From contig NZ_CDBT01000015.1 of the NCBI RefSeq assembly GCF_000819765.1, positions 1 through 48,499 of the forward strand: 48,499 bases of DNA, written 5' to 3'. The DNA is from Aeromonas bivalvium (GTDB lineage Bacteria; Pseudomonadota; Gammaproteobacteria; Enterobacterales; Aeromonadaceae). A program made the position numbers and the translations under genes. Below the pieces are notes generated by a model. That model did not search any database and was not told the origin of the DNA. It was given only the letters and a program-made list of their open reading frames with translations. Below, one piece after another: positions 30,264-38,300 of this stretch; the first letter of the stretch is position 1, and each line of letters opens with the position of its first letter.

Positions 30264-31391
30264 TCAGGCGTCCGGCGACCCCAGCATCGCCTTCAGCCGC
30301 TGCTCCAGGCTCGGCTCTGGGGCCTTGAGGGTCGCCAGGAACAGGGCCTCGATAGCGGCCTTGTCGGCGCGCCTGACGATGAATACCAACCGGGACTGGG
30401 CACGTCCCTCCGGCCAGTCCAGCAGGGTCTGCAACGGATAGAGCTGGCCATGTACCCCGTGGATCACCACGGGTTGGCTCTCCCCTTCCAGCTGCAATAT
30501 GCCCTTGAGCCGCAGCAGGGCGTCGCCGTATTGCGCCTGCACAGCATCGATGGCGGCCAGCAGGCGGGACGGCTTGAGGGGTTCACCGATGCGCAGGGAG
30601 AAGCTCTCTATGTTGCCATGGTCAAAATGGGTGGGGGCGGCGGCCCCCACCTTGGCGGCAAACGGCTGCATCTTGGGTTGCATCGGTGATGCCAGCCCCT
30701 GTTTCGGGGACTCGGTGCGCAGCCAGGCCAGCAGCTGGCGCACGTCCCGACCGGCCGCCTCGTTGTAGGCACCGAGCTTCTCCAGCACGGCGGGGGAGAG
30801 CACACCATTGCTGACCCGCTCGACGGGCGCCGCCGGGTTGAGGGTCGCCAGCCGGGCCTCCACCCGATCCAGCTGCTCCGCCTCCACCAGATCCCCCTTG
30901 CTCAGCACCAGCAGATCCGCCAGGGCCACCTGTTTGACCGCCTCGTACTGGGCAGCCAGCTGCTGCTCGATATGGCCGGCGTCCACCACGGTGACGGTGC
31001 CGTCGAAGCGGTAGCGCTGGGCGATGAAGCCCTCCTCCTTCAGGGTAAACAGCACAGGGGCGGGATCCGCCAGACCCGTGGTCTCGATGATGAGCCGCTT
31101 GAAGGGTTTGATCTTGCGCTGGATCGCCTTCATGAAGAGCCCCTGCAACGCCTCCACCAGGGAGCCCTGCACCGAGCAGCAGATGCAGCCGGAATCGAGC
31201 AGTACCACCTGCTCGTCCACCTGCTGCACCAGGTGGTGATCCAGCCCCACAGCGCCGAACTCGTTGATGAGCACGGCGCACTCCCCGAGCTCGGGCTGCT
31301 TGACCCAGTGGTTGAGCAGTGTGGTCTTGCCGCTGCCGAGAAAGCCGGTCAGCAGGGTCACGGGGATCCGGGTGTCTTGCATGTCTGTCAT
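30264..31391 (-). CDS. COG0523 (CobW/ZNG1-type) metal-chaperone GTPase
   Basis: A 375-residue P-loop GTPase of the G3E family. The Walker A motif is GFLGSGKTT (residues 16-24), the metal-binding CxCC motif is in GCICCS, Walker B lies near LIIETTGLADP and the base-recognition motif is SKGD. A C-terminal CobW_C domain follows, with histidines in GAAAPTHFDHGNIESFSL. Such proteins use GTP to hand zinc, cobalt or another metal to a client enzyme. The start (MTDMQDTR) is preceded by GGGGAGTC. A short upstream ORF that repeats the gene's own first codons overlaps this start. It lies downstream of the FAD oxidase on the same strand. No Zur site was recognised. Confidence 0.88.
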   Translation of the reverse strand: MTDMQDTRIPVTLLTGFLGSGKTTLLNHWVKQPELGECAVLINEFGAVGLDHHLVQQVDEQVVLLDSGCICCSVQGSLVEALQGLFMKAIQRKIKPFKRLIIETTGLADPAPVLFTLKEEGFIAQRYRFDGTVTVVDAGHIEQQLAAQYEAVKQVALADLLVLSKGDLVEAEQLDRVEARLATLNPAAPVERVSNGVLSPAVLEKLGAYNEAAGRDVRQLLAWLRTESPKQGLASPMQPKMQPFAAKVGAAAPTHFDHGNIESFSLRIGEPLKPSRLLAAIDAVQAQYGDALLRLKGILQLEGESQPVVIHGVHGQLYPLQTLLDWPEGRAQSRLVFIVRRADKAAIEALFLATLKAPEPSLEQRLKAMLGSPDA

Positions 31392-31453
31392 AGGGATGAC
31401 TCCCCTCTGGTCGGCAGTGTGATGAGTAAGCGGGTGTCTTGCATATCCGTCAT
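31388..31453 (-). CDS. 21-codon leader ORF, a diverged copy of the GTPase gene 5' end
   Basis: ATG at 31451-31453 has AGGA seven bases upstream. It begins MTDMQDTR exactly as the GTPase does, then diverges and stops after 21 codons. Its TGA overlaps the GTPase ATG as ATGA. The first 45 nt match the GTPase start at 35 positions (21 of the first 23). The copy is offset by 62 bp and begins 10 bp after the FAD oxidase stop. The overlap would couple translation of the GTPase to this peptide. Whether the peptide is made or is just a duplication relic is unknown. Confidence 0.55.
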   Translation of the reverse strand: MTDMQDTRLLITLPTRGESSL

Positions 31454-31462
31454 GTCAGTTCC

Positions 31463-32869
31463 TTACCGGTTGGCAAACAGCTCGCCGAGCCAGCGGTTCT
31501 CGAAGCGGCCGTGGGGGTCGAGCTCGCGCTTCAAGGCCAGGAAGTCGTGCCAGCGTGGCAGCAGGGCCGGGAAGTCGTAGAGATCCATCGCCAGATGCTT
31601 GCCGAAATGGGGAATGCCGCCAAGGGGCACCAGCAGTTGCTGCAACTCGCGCATCTGCTCCATGGAGCCACCGACGAAGGTGCCGTCCGCCGCCAGATAG
31701 ACCAGGAATCCTATCCAGCACACCGACTTGCCATAAGCGGCGCTGAGCCAGGCCTCGGAGGGGCCGGTGCAGCGCAGGATGAAGGGGTAGTGCAGCGCCC
31801 CCGGGTTGCGCTCCTGCCAGGCCTGCAGGATCTCCAGCGCCTCCCCCATGCGCGCCAGGGGCACGGCCACCTCGCAGTTGATCTGGGGGGCCGGTATCCC
31901 CTTACAGAGGATCTGGTAGACGTTGCCCACCAAGTCAGAGGCATCCTTGAAGCGGCGCACCGTCTCGAAGTGCTCCCCGGCCCGGGCCTCGTCCTTGGTG
32001 TCCCGCGCCATCTTCTGCAGGGTGGCATCTATGGTGGCATTGAGGGCCAGGTTCATGCGCTCGTCCATGTCTCCCTCCAGCAGCAGGGGCTCGCTGCCGC
32101 CGGCGCGGTAGCGGGCCACCTCGTCATCGGAGGCGGGATCCACCAGCCAGATGTGGCTCTCCCCGGTCCAGGCGAACCACCAGCTCTTCACGAAGCCGTG
32201 CTCCCGGTTGAGCCGCTCGTTGTGTTCCAGCAGGAAGGGGTAGTCTGTGGTGAACTTGGTGCAGCGCATGATGCGGTTGGGCACGGTGCGCAGGCGCACA
32301 TCCAGCAGGATGCCGAGCATGCCCATGCCCATCACGAAGGCGCCGAAGCGGGGATCCGTGCGATCCACGCCAATGATGTCGCCATTGGCCAGCATGATGG
32401 TGAGGGCCTCCACCGCATCGCACAGGGCGGACTGGTGCAGCCCCTGGCCATGGGTACCTGTGCTGAGCGCGCCGCCCAGGGTCTGAATGCCGATGACCCC
32501 GGGGGACGCCGGCAGCATGCGATCCATGGCGATGAGATCGGCATAGACGGTATCGAGCGGCGTCCCCGCCAGGTAGGTCACGGTATCGGCTGTCTTGTCC
32601 AGCTGGCCGCGCAGGTGGTGCAGGTCCACCAGCAGCGCCTGGCTGCCCTCGGCATAGACGCTGTGGATGGGTTCAAAGGAGAGGCCGGAGCCGATGAGCC
32701 GCAGCTTGCGCTCGGGGTATTTGCGCAGCAGCTGTTGCAGCTCGTCGCGATTCGTCGGGCGCCACACCTGATCCAGGGCGCCGAGGGGGTTGGTTCGCGA
32801 CCAGTTGAACAGCACCTCCCGATTGCCAATCGCCTTGATGCTGTGAAATGCCTGGAACTGAACCGTCAT
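31463..32869 (-). CDS. FAD-linked oxidase of the VAO/D-arabinono-lactone oxidase type
   Basis: About 468 residues. The N-terminal PP-loop FAD-binding domain contains LRLIGSGLSFEPIH and the characteristic PGVIGIQTLGGALSTGTHGQG, close to the flavin-binding motif of aldonolactone oxidases. The C-terminal ALO-like domain ends in the usual LDPHGRFENRWL, near-identical to the family's FDPxGxFxNxxL tail. These enzymes oxidise a sugar lactone or alcohol and pass electrons to O2 or another acceptor. I prefer the ATG at 32867-32869 (GAGG six bases upstream); another ATG at 32879-32881 is possible but has very short spacing. The COG0523 GTPase follows on the same strand, apparently in one transcript. 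The substrate is unknown. Confidence 0.85.
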   Translation of the reverse strand: MTVQFQAFHSIKAIGNREVLFNWSRTNPLGALDQVWRPTNRDELQQLLRKYPERKLRLIGSGLSFEPIHSVYAEGSQALLVDLHHLRGQLDKTADTVTYLAGTPLDTVYADLIAMDRMLPASPGVIGIQTLGGALSTGTHGQGLHQSALCDAVEALTIMLANGDIIGVDRTDPRFGAFVMGMGMLGILLDVRLRTVPNRIMRCTKFTTDYPFLLEHNERLNREHGFVKSWWFAWTGESHIWLVDPASDDEVARYRAGGSEPLLLEGDMDERMNLALNATIDATLQKMARDTKDEARAGEHFETVRRFKDASDLVGNVYQILCKGIPAPQINCEVAVPLARMGEALEILQAWQERNPGALHYPFILRCTGPSEAWLSAAYGKSVCWIGFLVYLAADGTFVGGSMEQMRELQQLLVPLGGIPHFGKHLAMDLYDFPALLPRWHDFLALKRELDPHGRFENRWLGELFANR

Positions 32870-32985
32870 ACCGCGCCTCATCTGCCTTCAAAATGAGCGG
32901 CGATTCTACCGAAAAGCGAGCGCCAAGGCATGAAAAACAAGCCCCTACAGTCGGGGGTGGATAAGGCGCGCCTCTCCTCCTCTCC

Positions 32986-33603
32986 TCAGCGCGAGGGCTG
33001 GGTCAGCGCCAGCAACATGCCGAATCCCACCAGCAGAGCGCCAAACACCCGATCGATCCAGTGACGCACCGCCAGCAGACGCACCCGCACCGAGGCGCTG
33101 GAGAAGAAGAGCGCCACGGCGCCGAACCAGAGGGCGTGAGCCAGGGCGATGAAGGCGCCATAACCGAGCTGGACCGCCAGCGGCGTCTGCGGCTGCACCA
33201 CCTGCATGAAGAGGCTGACGATGAAGATGGTGGTCTTGGGGTTGAGCACATTGGTCAGAAAACCGGTGCGCAGCGCCCCCAGGCTGGAGAGAGCGGGCTG
33301 GCTGAGGCTCTCCTCAGCGGCGGCCGGTTTGGCCCGCAGCATCTTGATGCCGAGGAAGATGAGGTAGGCCGCCCCCGCCAGCTTGATGAGGTTGAACAGC
33401 CAGAGGGATTGCTGGATCAGCAGGCCTACCCCCAGCAGGGTATAGCTCACGTGGACACAGACCCCGGCCGCGATGCCGAGCGCCGTCAGCACGCCGGTGC
33501 GGCGCGAGAGCAGCAGGCTGTTGCGCGACACCATGGCAAAGTCGGGCCCGGGGCTGATGACGGCAAAGAGGGTAATGGCAACAACGGCGAACAGTTCGGT
33601 CAT
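32986..33603 (-). CDS. LysE/RhtB-family amino-acid exporter
   Basis: A 205-residue protein with about six hydrophobic segments. ISPGPDFAMVSRNSL near the N terminus is the RhtB signature, and GFLTNVLNPKTTIFIVSLF carries the conserved NPK block. AGGA lies eight bases before the ATG. It is divergent from a LysR gene with only 64 bp between starts, so the two probably share control sequences. The family exports amino acids such as homoserine, threonine or leucine; the substrate here is not determined. The 32882-32985 gap holds nothing I recognise. Confidence 0.88.
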   Translation of the reverse strand: MTELFAVVAITLFAVISPGPDFAMVSRNSLLLSRRTGVLTALGIAAGVCVHVSYTLLGVGLLIQQSLWLFNLIKLAGAAYLIFLGIKMLRAKPAAAEESLSQPALSSLGALRTGFLTNVLNPKTTIFIVSLFMQVVQPQTPLAVQLGYGAFIALAHALWFGAVALFFSSASVRVRLLAVRHWIDRVFGALLVGFGMLLALTQPSR

Positions 33604-33667
33604 GAAAATAGTCCTGATTAGAGGGGATATCGGCTATTTTATTTGGCCATTGCACCAATAACGAACG

Positions 33668-34588
33668 ATGATTTCTGACATGAATGGTGAAAATAACTCA
33701 CAAAAAAGTCTATCGCTTCCCTCCCTGACGGCCCTGCGCTGCTTCGAGGTGGCGGCCCGCACCGAGCACTTCGGCCGCGCCGCCGACGAGCTGCACCTCA
33801 CCCATGGCGCCATCAGCCGGGCGGTGCGCCTGCTGGAGGAAGACCTGGGGGTCAGGCTGTTCGAGCGGCGCCAGCGTCGGGTCTTTCTGACCGAGGCAGG
33901 CGAGCGGCTCTATCGGGCGGTCAGGGAGGGGCTGGGCGGCATCCGCCAGACGGCCCAGGCCCTGCGCCAGCAGAGCCGTCCCTCGTCGCTGGTGCTCTCC
34001 TGCGAGCCCACCCTGCTGATGCGCTGGCTGATCCCGCGCTGGCCCGCCTTCCAGGCCCTGCACCCCGAGCTGGATGTGCATCTGATGGCGGGGGGCGGCG
34101 CCCTCAGCTTCGACAGTGGCATCGATCTCGCCATCCGGCGCAACGACTTCCACTGGCCCGAGGAGCTGCACAGCCAGCTGCTGTTCGAGGAACGGACCGG
34201 CCCTGTCTGCCAGCCGGGCAAGGTGGCGCAGTTTTTCGAACGACGGGAAGAGGGCTGGGCCCTGCGCCCCTCGGCCCCCCGCCTGCACACCAAGACCCGT
34301 CCGGGCGCCTGGTTGGAGTGGCAGCAGCACGCAGGCATGTCTGCCGACGAGGAGGTGCCGGGCCAGCGCTTCGAGCACTTCTACTTCAGCCTGCAGGGCG
34401 CGGTGGCGGGCCTTGGCGTCGCCATCGGCCCTTATCGGCAGGTGTGCGACGACATAGAGGCTGGGCTCTTGGCCGCCCCCCTCGGCTTCGTCCCGGATGG
34501 CAGCGGCTATCACCTGCTCGCCCCCGCCAAACCCGAGCCCGGCAGCCCCCACGAGACGCTGGCGAACTGGCTGCATCACCTGAGCTGA
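33668..34588 (+). CDS. LysR-family regulator, GcvA-like
   Basis: A 306-residue LTTR. The DNA-binding domain (residues 17-76) reads LPSLTALRCFEVAARTEHFGRAADELHLTHGAISRAVRLLEEDLGVRLF, as in the GcvA/AmpR branch, given here as positions 17-66 with Ser54 and Arg55 in the recognition helix. An effector-binding domain follows. Two ATGs (33668 and 33680) are possible and neither has a strong ribosome site. It is divergent from the LysE-type exporter, which it probably controls. Confidence 0.87.
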   Translation: MISDMNGENNSQKSLSLPSLTALRCFEVAARTEHFGRAADELHLTHGAISRAVRLLEEDLGVRLFERRQRRVFLTEAGERLYRAVREGLGGIRQTAQALRQQSRPSSLVLSCEPTLLMRWLIPRWPAFQALHPELDVHLMAGGGALSFDSGIDLAIRRNDFHWPEELHSQLLFEERTGPVCQPGKVAQFFERREEGWALRPSAPRLHTKTRPGAWLEWQQHAGMSADEEVPGQRFEHFYFSLQGAVAGLGVAIGPYRQVCDDIEAGLLAAPLGFVPDGSGYHLLAPAKPEPGSPHETLANWLHHLS

Positions 34589-34648
34589 GCCCTCGCCGCC
34601 CCTCACCCGCGCGGCTATCTTGAGCCAGGGGAGTGCACGGCACCCGGC

Positions 34649-35572
34649 TCAGCCGGCCCGAAAGGCACTGCCCCCCTGTTGCGCCGCCAGCAGCAAGGCA
34701 TCGACCACGACGCGCACCTTGAGCGCCATGTGCTGGCTCCTGGCCCAGAGGAGATTGATCGGCATCTCGCCGCCGGCGTGATCATCGAGCACAGAGACGA
34801 GGGTGCCCGCTGCCAATTGCTCGCTCACCAGCCAGGTCGGCACCTGTGCCAGCCCAAGGCCGGCCAGTGCCGCTGCCCGCACGGCTTCCCCATCCCCCAT
34901 CTCGTAGCGAACCGGAATGTCACGGACTTGCGTTTTGCCCGCCCCATTGCCGAGCAGCCAGCCATGACGATGTCCGGCTCGCCAGTCAATGATGCAGTCG
35001 TGCCGTGACAGCTCGTCCGGGGTCAAGGGCACCCCGCGCCTGGCCAGATAGGAGGGGGCACCACAGATGATCAGCCGCTGCTCACCCAGGCGGCGCGCAA
35101 CGAGATCCCCCTGGTCGTCCAGCGCTCCTATGCGCACCACCAGATCGATGTTGGCCTCGATGAGATCGACCTTGCGCTCGTTGAAGGTCACCGAGAGATC
35201 CAGCTGTGGATGCTGGCCAGCCAGTTCCAGCAGGAGAGGCAGCACGTGCCTGCGACCAAACGCAGCGGGCAGATCGATGCGCACGCGCCCCGACGGGCTC
35301 TGCTTTCCCGATGCAAGGCTCTGTTCCGCCTCTTCCAGTACCCGGGTAGCCTGGAGGCAGCTGGCCAGATATGCCTCCCCCTCCGGAGTCAGGCTCACCC
35401 GACGGGTTGTTCTGTGCAGCAGCTTGACCCCCAACCGTGCCTCCAGACGCACAATGCTCTTGCTCAGCGCCGAGCCAGTCAGCCCCAACGCCAGCGCCGC
35501 CACGGTGAAACTGCCTGACTGCGCCACGGCGACAAAATGCCTCACACTCAGAAAGGGATCCTGTACTGCCAT
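34649..35572 (-). CDS. LysR-family transcriptional regulator
   Basis: A 307-residue LTTR with a typical N-terminal helix-turn-helix (FLSVRHFVAVAQSGSFTVAA, then LTGSALSKSIVRLEARLGVKL) and an effector domain of the CrgA/PBP2 type that often regulates a divergent oxidoreductase. It is divergent from the SDR gene at 35749, and the 176-bp gap contains an inverted repeat AGATTG/CAATCT. It is convergent with the GcvA-like gene. Confidence 0.9.
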   Translation of the reverse strand: MAVQDPFLSVRHFVAVAQSGSFTVAALALGLTGSALSKSIVRLEARLGVKLLHRTTRRVSLTPEGEAYLASCLQATRVLEEAEQSLASGKQSPSGRVRIDLPAAFGRRHVLPLLLELAGQHPQLDLSVTFNERKVDLIEANIDLVVRIGALDDQGDLVARRLGEQRLIICGAPSYLARRGVPLTPDELSRHDCIIDWRAGHRHGWLLGNGAGKTQVRDIPVRYEMGDGEAVRAAALAGLGLAQVPTWLVSEQLAAGTLVSVLDDHAGGEMPINLLWARSQHMALKVRVVVDALLLAAQQGGSAFRAG

Positions 35573-35596
35573 CCATTAGGTCCTTGAGGGAATTAG

Positions 35597-35684
35597 AGAT
35601 TGGAATAATAGCTACTTAATCAATCTACAGGAATCAATCACACTATAAACAGGTTCATTCAACACCACCCCTTGCCTGGGGTGG
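35597..35684. promoter_or_regulatory. putative LysR-SDR intergenic control region
   Basis: AGATTG (35597-35602) and CAATCT (35621-35626) form a 6-bp inverted repeat with an AT-rich centre, a plausible LTTR site. Further right, CCACCCC (35665-35671) pairs with GGGGTGG (35678-35684), a hairpin that would lie in the SDR leader. Both roles are inferred. Confidence 0.4.
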
Positions 35685-35748
35685 CTCGGAGAGCCTTGAG
35701 TTCCCAACTCGCTCAGACGTTACCTTATCACCAGACAGGAGAGACCAG

Positions 35749-36498
35749 ATGTTGACCGTCAAACCCCTCAGTGGACACGTTGCCTTCGTACAAGGTGGTT
35801 CCCGCGGCATTGGTGCCGCCATTGTGAAACGCCTCGCTCGCGATGGTGCCGCCGTGGCCTTCACCTATGTCTCCTCCGCCAGCCAGGCAGAGGAAGTTGT
35901 CGCGACCATCACGGCGGCGGGCGGCAAGGCCCTGGCCATCCGGGCCGACAGCGCCGATGCCGCGGCCGTGCAGCACGCCATCCGCCAGAGCGTCACCCAC
36001 TTCGGGCGGCTGGACATCCTGGTCAACAACGCCGGGGTGCTGGTATGGGGCAGTATTGAAGAGCTGACCCTGGACGATCTCGATCGCACCCTGGCCGTCA
36101 ACATTCGCAGCGTGTTCGTGGCCAGCCAGGAAGCGGCTCGCCACATGAGCCAGGGGGGACGCATCATCAACATTGGCAGCACCAATGCCGATCGCATCCC
36201 CATGGCGGGCGGATCCGTCTACGCCATGAGCAAGTCGGCCCTGGTCGGCCTGACCAAAGGCATGGCACGGGATCTGGGCCCGCGGGGCATCACGGTCAAC
36301 AACGTGCAGCCAGGCCCGGTCGATACCGACATGAACCCGGCTGACGGGGAATCGGCAGAGCAGCTCAAGGGGATGATGGCACTGGCCCGCTACGGCAAGG
36401 ATGAGGAGATCGCCAGCTTCGTCGCCTACCTGGCGGGGCCTGAAGCAGGCTATGTCACTGGCGCCAGTCTGACCATAGACGGCGGCTTCTCCGCCTGA
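35749..36498 (+). CDS. short-chain dehydrogenase/reductase (classical SDR)
   Basis: A 249-residue NAD(P)-dependent oxidoreductase. The cofactor motif is GGSRGIGAAI, with glycine for the usual leading TG (VQGGSRGIG). NNAG is present, a serine lies in INIGSTN, and the active-site YxxxK is YAMSK. The C terminus (GYVTGASLTIDGGFSA) is standard. AGGAGAG precedes the ATG. It is divergent from a LysR regulator that probably controls it and ends at a terminator. The substrate is unknown; the family reduces many ketones and aldehydes. Confidence 0.9.
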   Translation: MLTVKPLSGHVAFVQGGSRGIGAAIVKRLARDGAAVAFTYVSSASQAEEVVATITAAGGKALAIRADSADAAAVQHAIRQSVTHFGRLDILVNNAGVLVWGSIEELTLDDLDRTLAVNIRSVFVASQEAARHMSQGGRIINIGSTNADRIPMAGGSVYAMSKSALVGLTKGMARDLGPRGITVNNVQPGPVDTDMNPADGESAEQLKGMMALARYGKDEEIASFVAYLAGPEAGYVTGASLTIDGGFSA

Positions 36499-36523
36499 AT
36501 CTCCATTTGATGTCGGATACAAC

Positions 36524-36550
36524 AGCCCCGGCACTCGCCGGGGCTTGCTT
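36524..36550 (+). terminator. rho-independent terminator after the SDR gene
   Basis: A 9-bp stem (AGCCCCGGC / GCCGGGGCT) with a four-base loop and TGCTT after it, 26 bp past the stop. Confidence 0.78.
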
Positions 36551-36606
36551 ACCAGGGGATAGGGCTGTCACCCACGGCCGTGAGGAGGCCTGCTGACAGG
36601 GCAAGT

Positions 36607-38190
36607 TCAGGCTGGTTCGAGCAGCGCCTCTTTGACGCCCGTCGCAGGCAACCCTTCCCGCCCCAGCTGCTCGTCGCAGAACTGCCGCACGGGCACGGGG
36701 CGGCCAAACAGGTAGCCCTGCAGATAGGTCACCTTGCCCTCGAGATACTCCGCCTGATCCCGGGTCTCGACCCCTTCGGCCACCAGGGCCAGACCGAGGC
36801 GATGGCCGAGATCGATCACGTTGTCGACGATGTGCTCGGACAGGGATTCGGTACCGATGCGCGCGATGAAGGACTGGTCGATCTTGAGGTAGTCCACGTG
36901 GAACTGCTGCAGATAGACCAGGCTGGAGTGGCCTGTGCCAAAATCATCCATGGCCAGCTTGACTCCCAGCTCGTCCAGCGCCTGGAACAGTGCCAGGGTG
37001 TGGGGATCGGCAACCAGGAGCTCCCGCTCGGTCAGCTCCAGCACCAGCGTCACCTTGCCCGGCACAAAATGGGCGAGGAATCGGCGGCAATCCTCCAGCA
37101 GGCTGTCATCCCGGCAGTGGGCCGCGCTGATGTTGAAACCGACATGAAAGCCATCGGGCAACCGCTCCTGCTCGGCGGCCAGCCGCAGACCCACCTCCCC
37201 CATGATGAGGCTGGTCATGGGCACGATCAGCCCGCACGCCTCCGCCTGGGGGATGAAGAGATCCGGCCGGATCAGCCCCACATCGGGATGCTGCCAGCGC
37301 ATCAGCACCTCGACCCCCATGATGCGCTCGCTGCCGCTCTCCACCAGGGGTTGCAGGTAGGGCACGAACTCCTTGGCCCGCAGGGCCCGGGCCAGCTCGC
37401 TGGTGGGGGAACGGGGGCGACCCAGCAGCCACCACATGATGGCGGCAAACCCGGCACAAAAGCCAAGCAACAGCCAGATCCCGAAGTCACGGTGCCGCCA
37501 CATCCCCAGGAGCGTAGGCTGGGAGGAGTAGCCCGCATAGATGGAAAGAGGGTAACCAGCAGCCTGGAGCCGCACATGGTCCTGGCTCGCCAGGGGAGGC
37601 TCGGCGGCAAAGAAATGGCCCTCCTCGTCGAGCCAGCAATCGCCGACCCTGAGCATGATGGGCATGGCGCTCTGGGTAAGATTCAGCATGAAGTTGAGGT
37701 AGTCCCCATCGATCAGGGTGAGGACGGCTCCCCGGGGCGAGGCGGCACGCACCGAGAGGAGAGGATGCTGGCGCCGCACCAGATTGCCCGCCATCAGCCT
37801 CAGGCGACCCTGGCTGTAGGCATCGGCGACATAGGGGATCTCCCGCAGGCCAAATTGGGAGGTGCAATAGATTTGGCCCCCCGCTCCCAGGTTGACCGAA
37901 CGCACGAAGGGCACCATGGCGACCAGGGATCTGAGGGTCGGCATCGCCGCGGTGCAGGGCTTGCCCAGAAATGGCAAGGCCTGGTCGTTGGCCTGCTCGG
38001 CATTGGCCAGCATGGTTTCCATCAGACCCAGGGTATGGCTCGCCGCCTGCCTCGACTCCCAGCGCAGATCGGCACGATAACGCACCAGCAGCGCCCAGTT
38101 GCCGAGCAGCATGGGCAGCACGAACACCAGCAAGGTGATCAACACTCTCGTTCTGGGTCTGGCCGTATCGACATCGTTGCAATAACGCAT
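36607..38190 (-). CDS. CSS-motif EAL-domain c-di-GMP phosphodiesterase (paralog A)
   Basis: A 527-residue inner-membrane protein. TM1 is about residues 15-36 and TM2 about 237-257. The periplasmic sensor has a lone cysteine at 79 and Cys109-Thr-Ser, the arrangement of the CSS domain, whose cysteines form a redox-sensitive disulfide that regulates the enzyme. The EAL domain (about 265-510) keeps the catalytic residues: EVLMRW (EVL in place of EAL, Glu294), NISAAH, ELTERELL, DDFGTGHSS, YLKIDQSF and AEGVET. It should linearise c-di-GMP to pGpG. GGGAG precedes the ATG. A close paralog lies upstream on the same strand; the 110-bp gap suggests either one transcript or separate promoters. Confidence 0.9.
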   Translation of the reverse strand: MRYCNDVDTARPRTRVLITLLVFVLPMLLGNWALLVRYRADLRWESRQAASHTLGLMETMLANAEQANDQALPFLGKPCTAAMPTLRSLVAMVPFVRSVNLGAGGQIYCTSQFGLREIPYVADAYSQGRLRLMAGNLVRRQHPLLSVRAASPRGAVLTLIDGDYLNFMLNLTQSAMPIMLRVGDCWLDEEGHFFAAEPPLASQDHVRLQAAGYPLSIYAGYSSQPTLLGMWRHRDFGIWLLLGFCAGFAAIMWWLLGRPRSPTSELARALRAKEFVPYLQPLVESGSERIMGVEVLMRWQHPDVGLIRPDLFIPQAEACGLIVPMTSLIMGEVGLRLAAEQERLPDGFHVGFNISAAHCRDDSLLEDCRRFLAHFVPGKVTLVLELTERELLVADPHTLALFQALDELGVKLAMDDFGTGHSSLVYLQQFHVDYLKIDQSFIARIGTESLSEHIVDNVIDLGHRLGLALVAEGVETRDQAEYLEGKVTYLQGYLFGRPVPVRQFCDEQLGREGLPATGVKEALLEPA

Positions 38191-38300
38191 GGTGGCTCCC
38201 GCTCATGAAAGGAGATCCATGCTAGCAAGCCCCTGCTGAACCGGAGCCTAATCGTTCAAAAGATGAGCAGCCGTAATGGGCTGTGTACGCCGCCTTCTGG

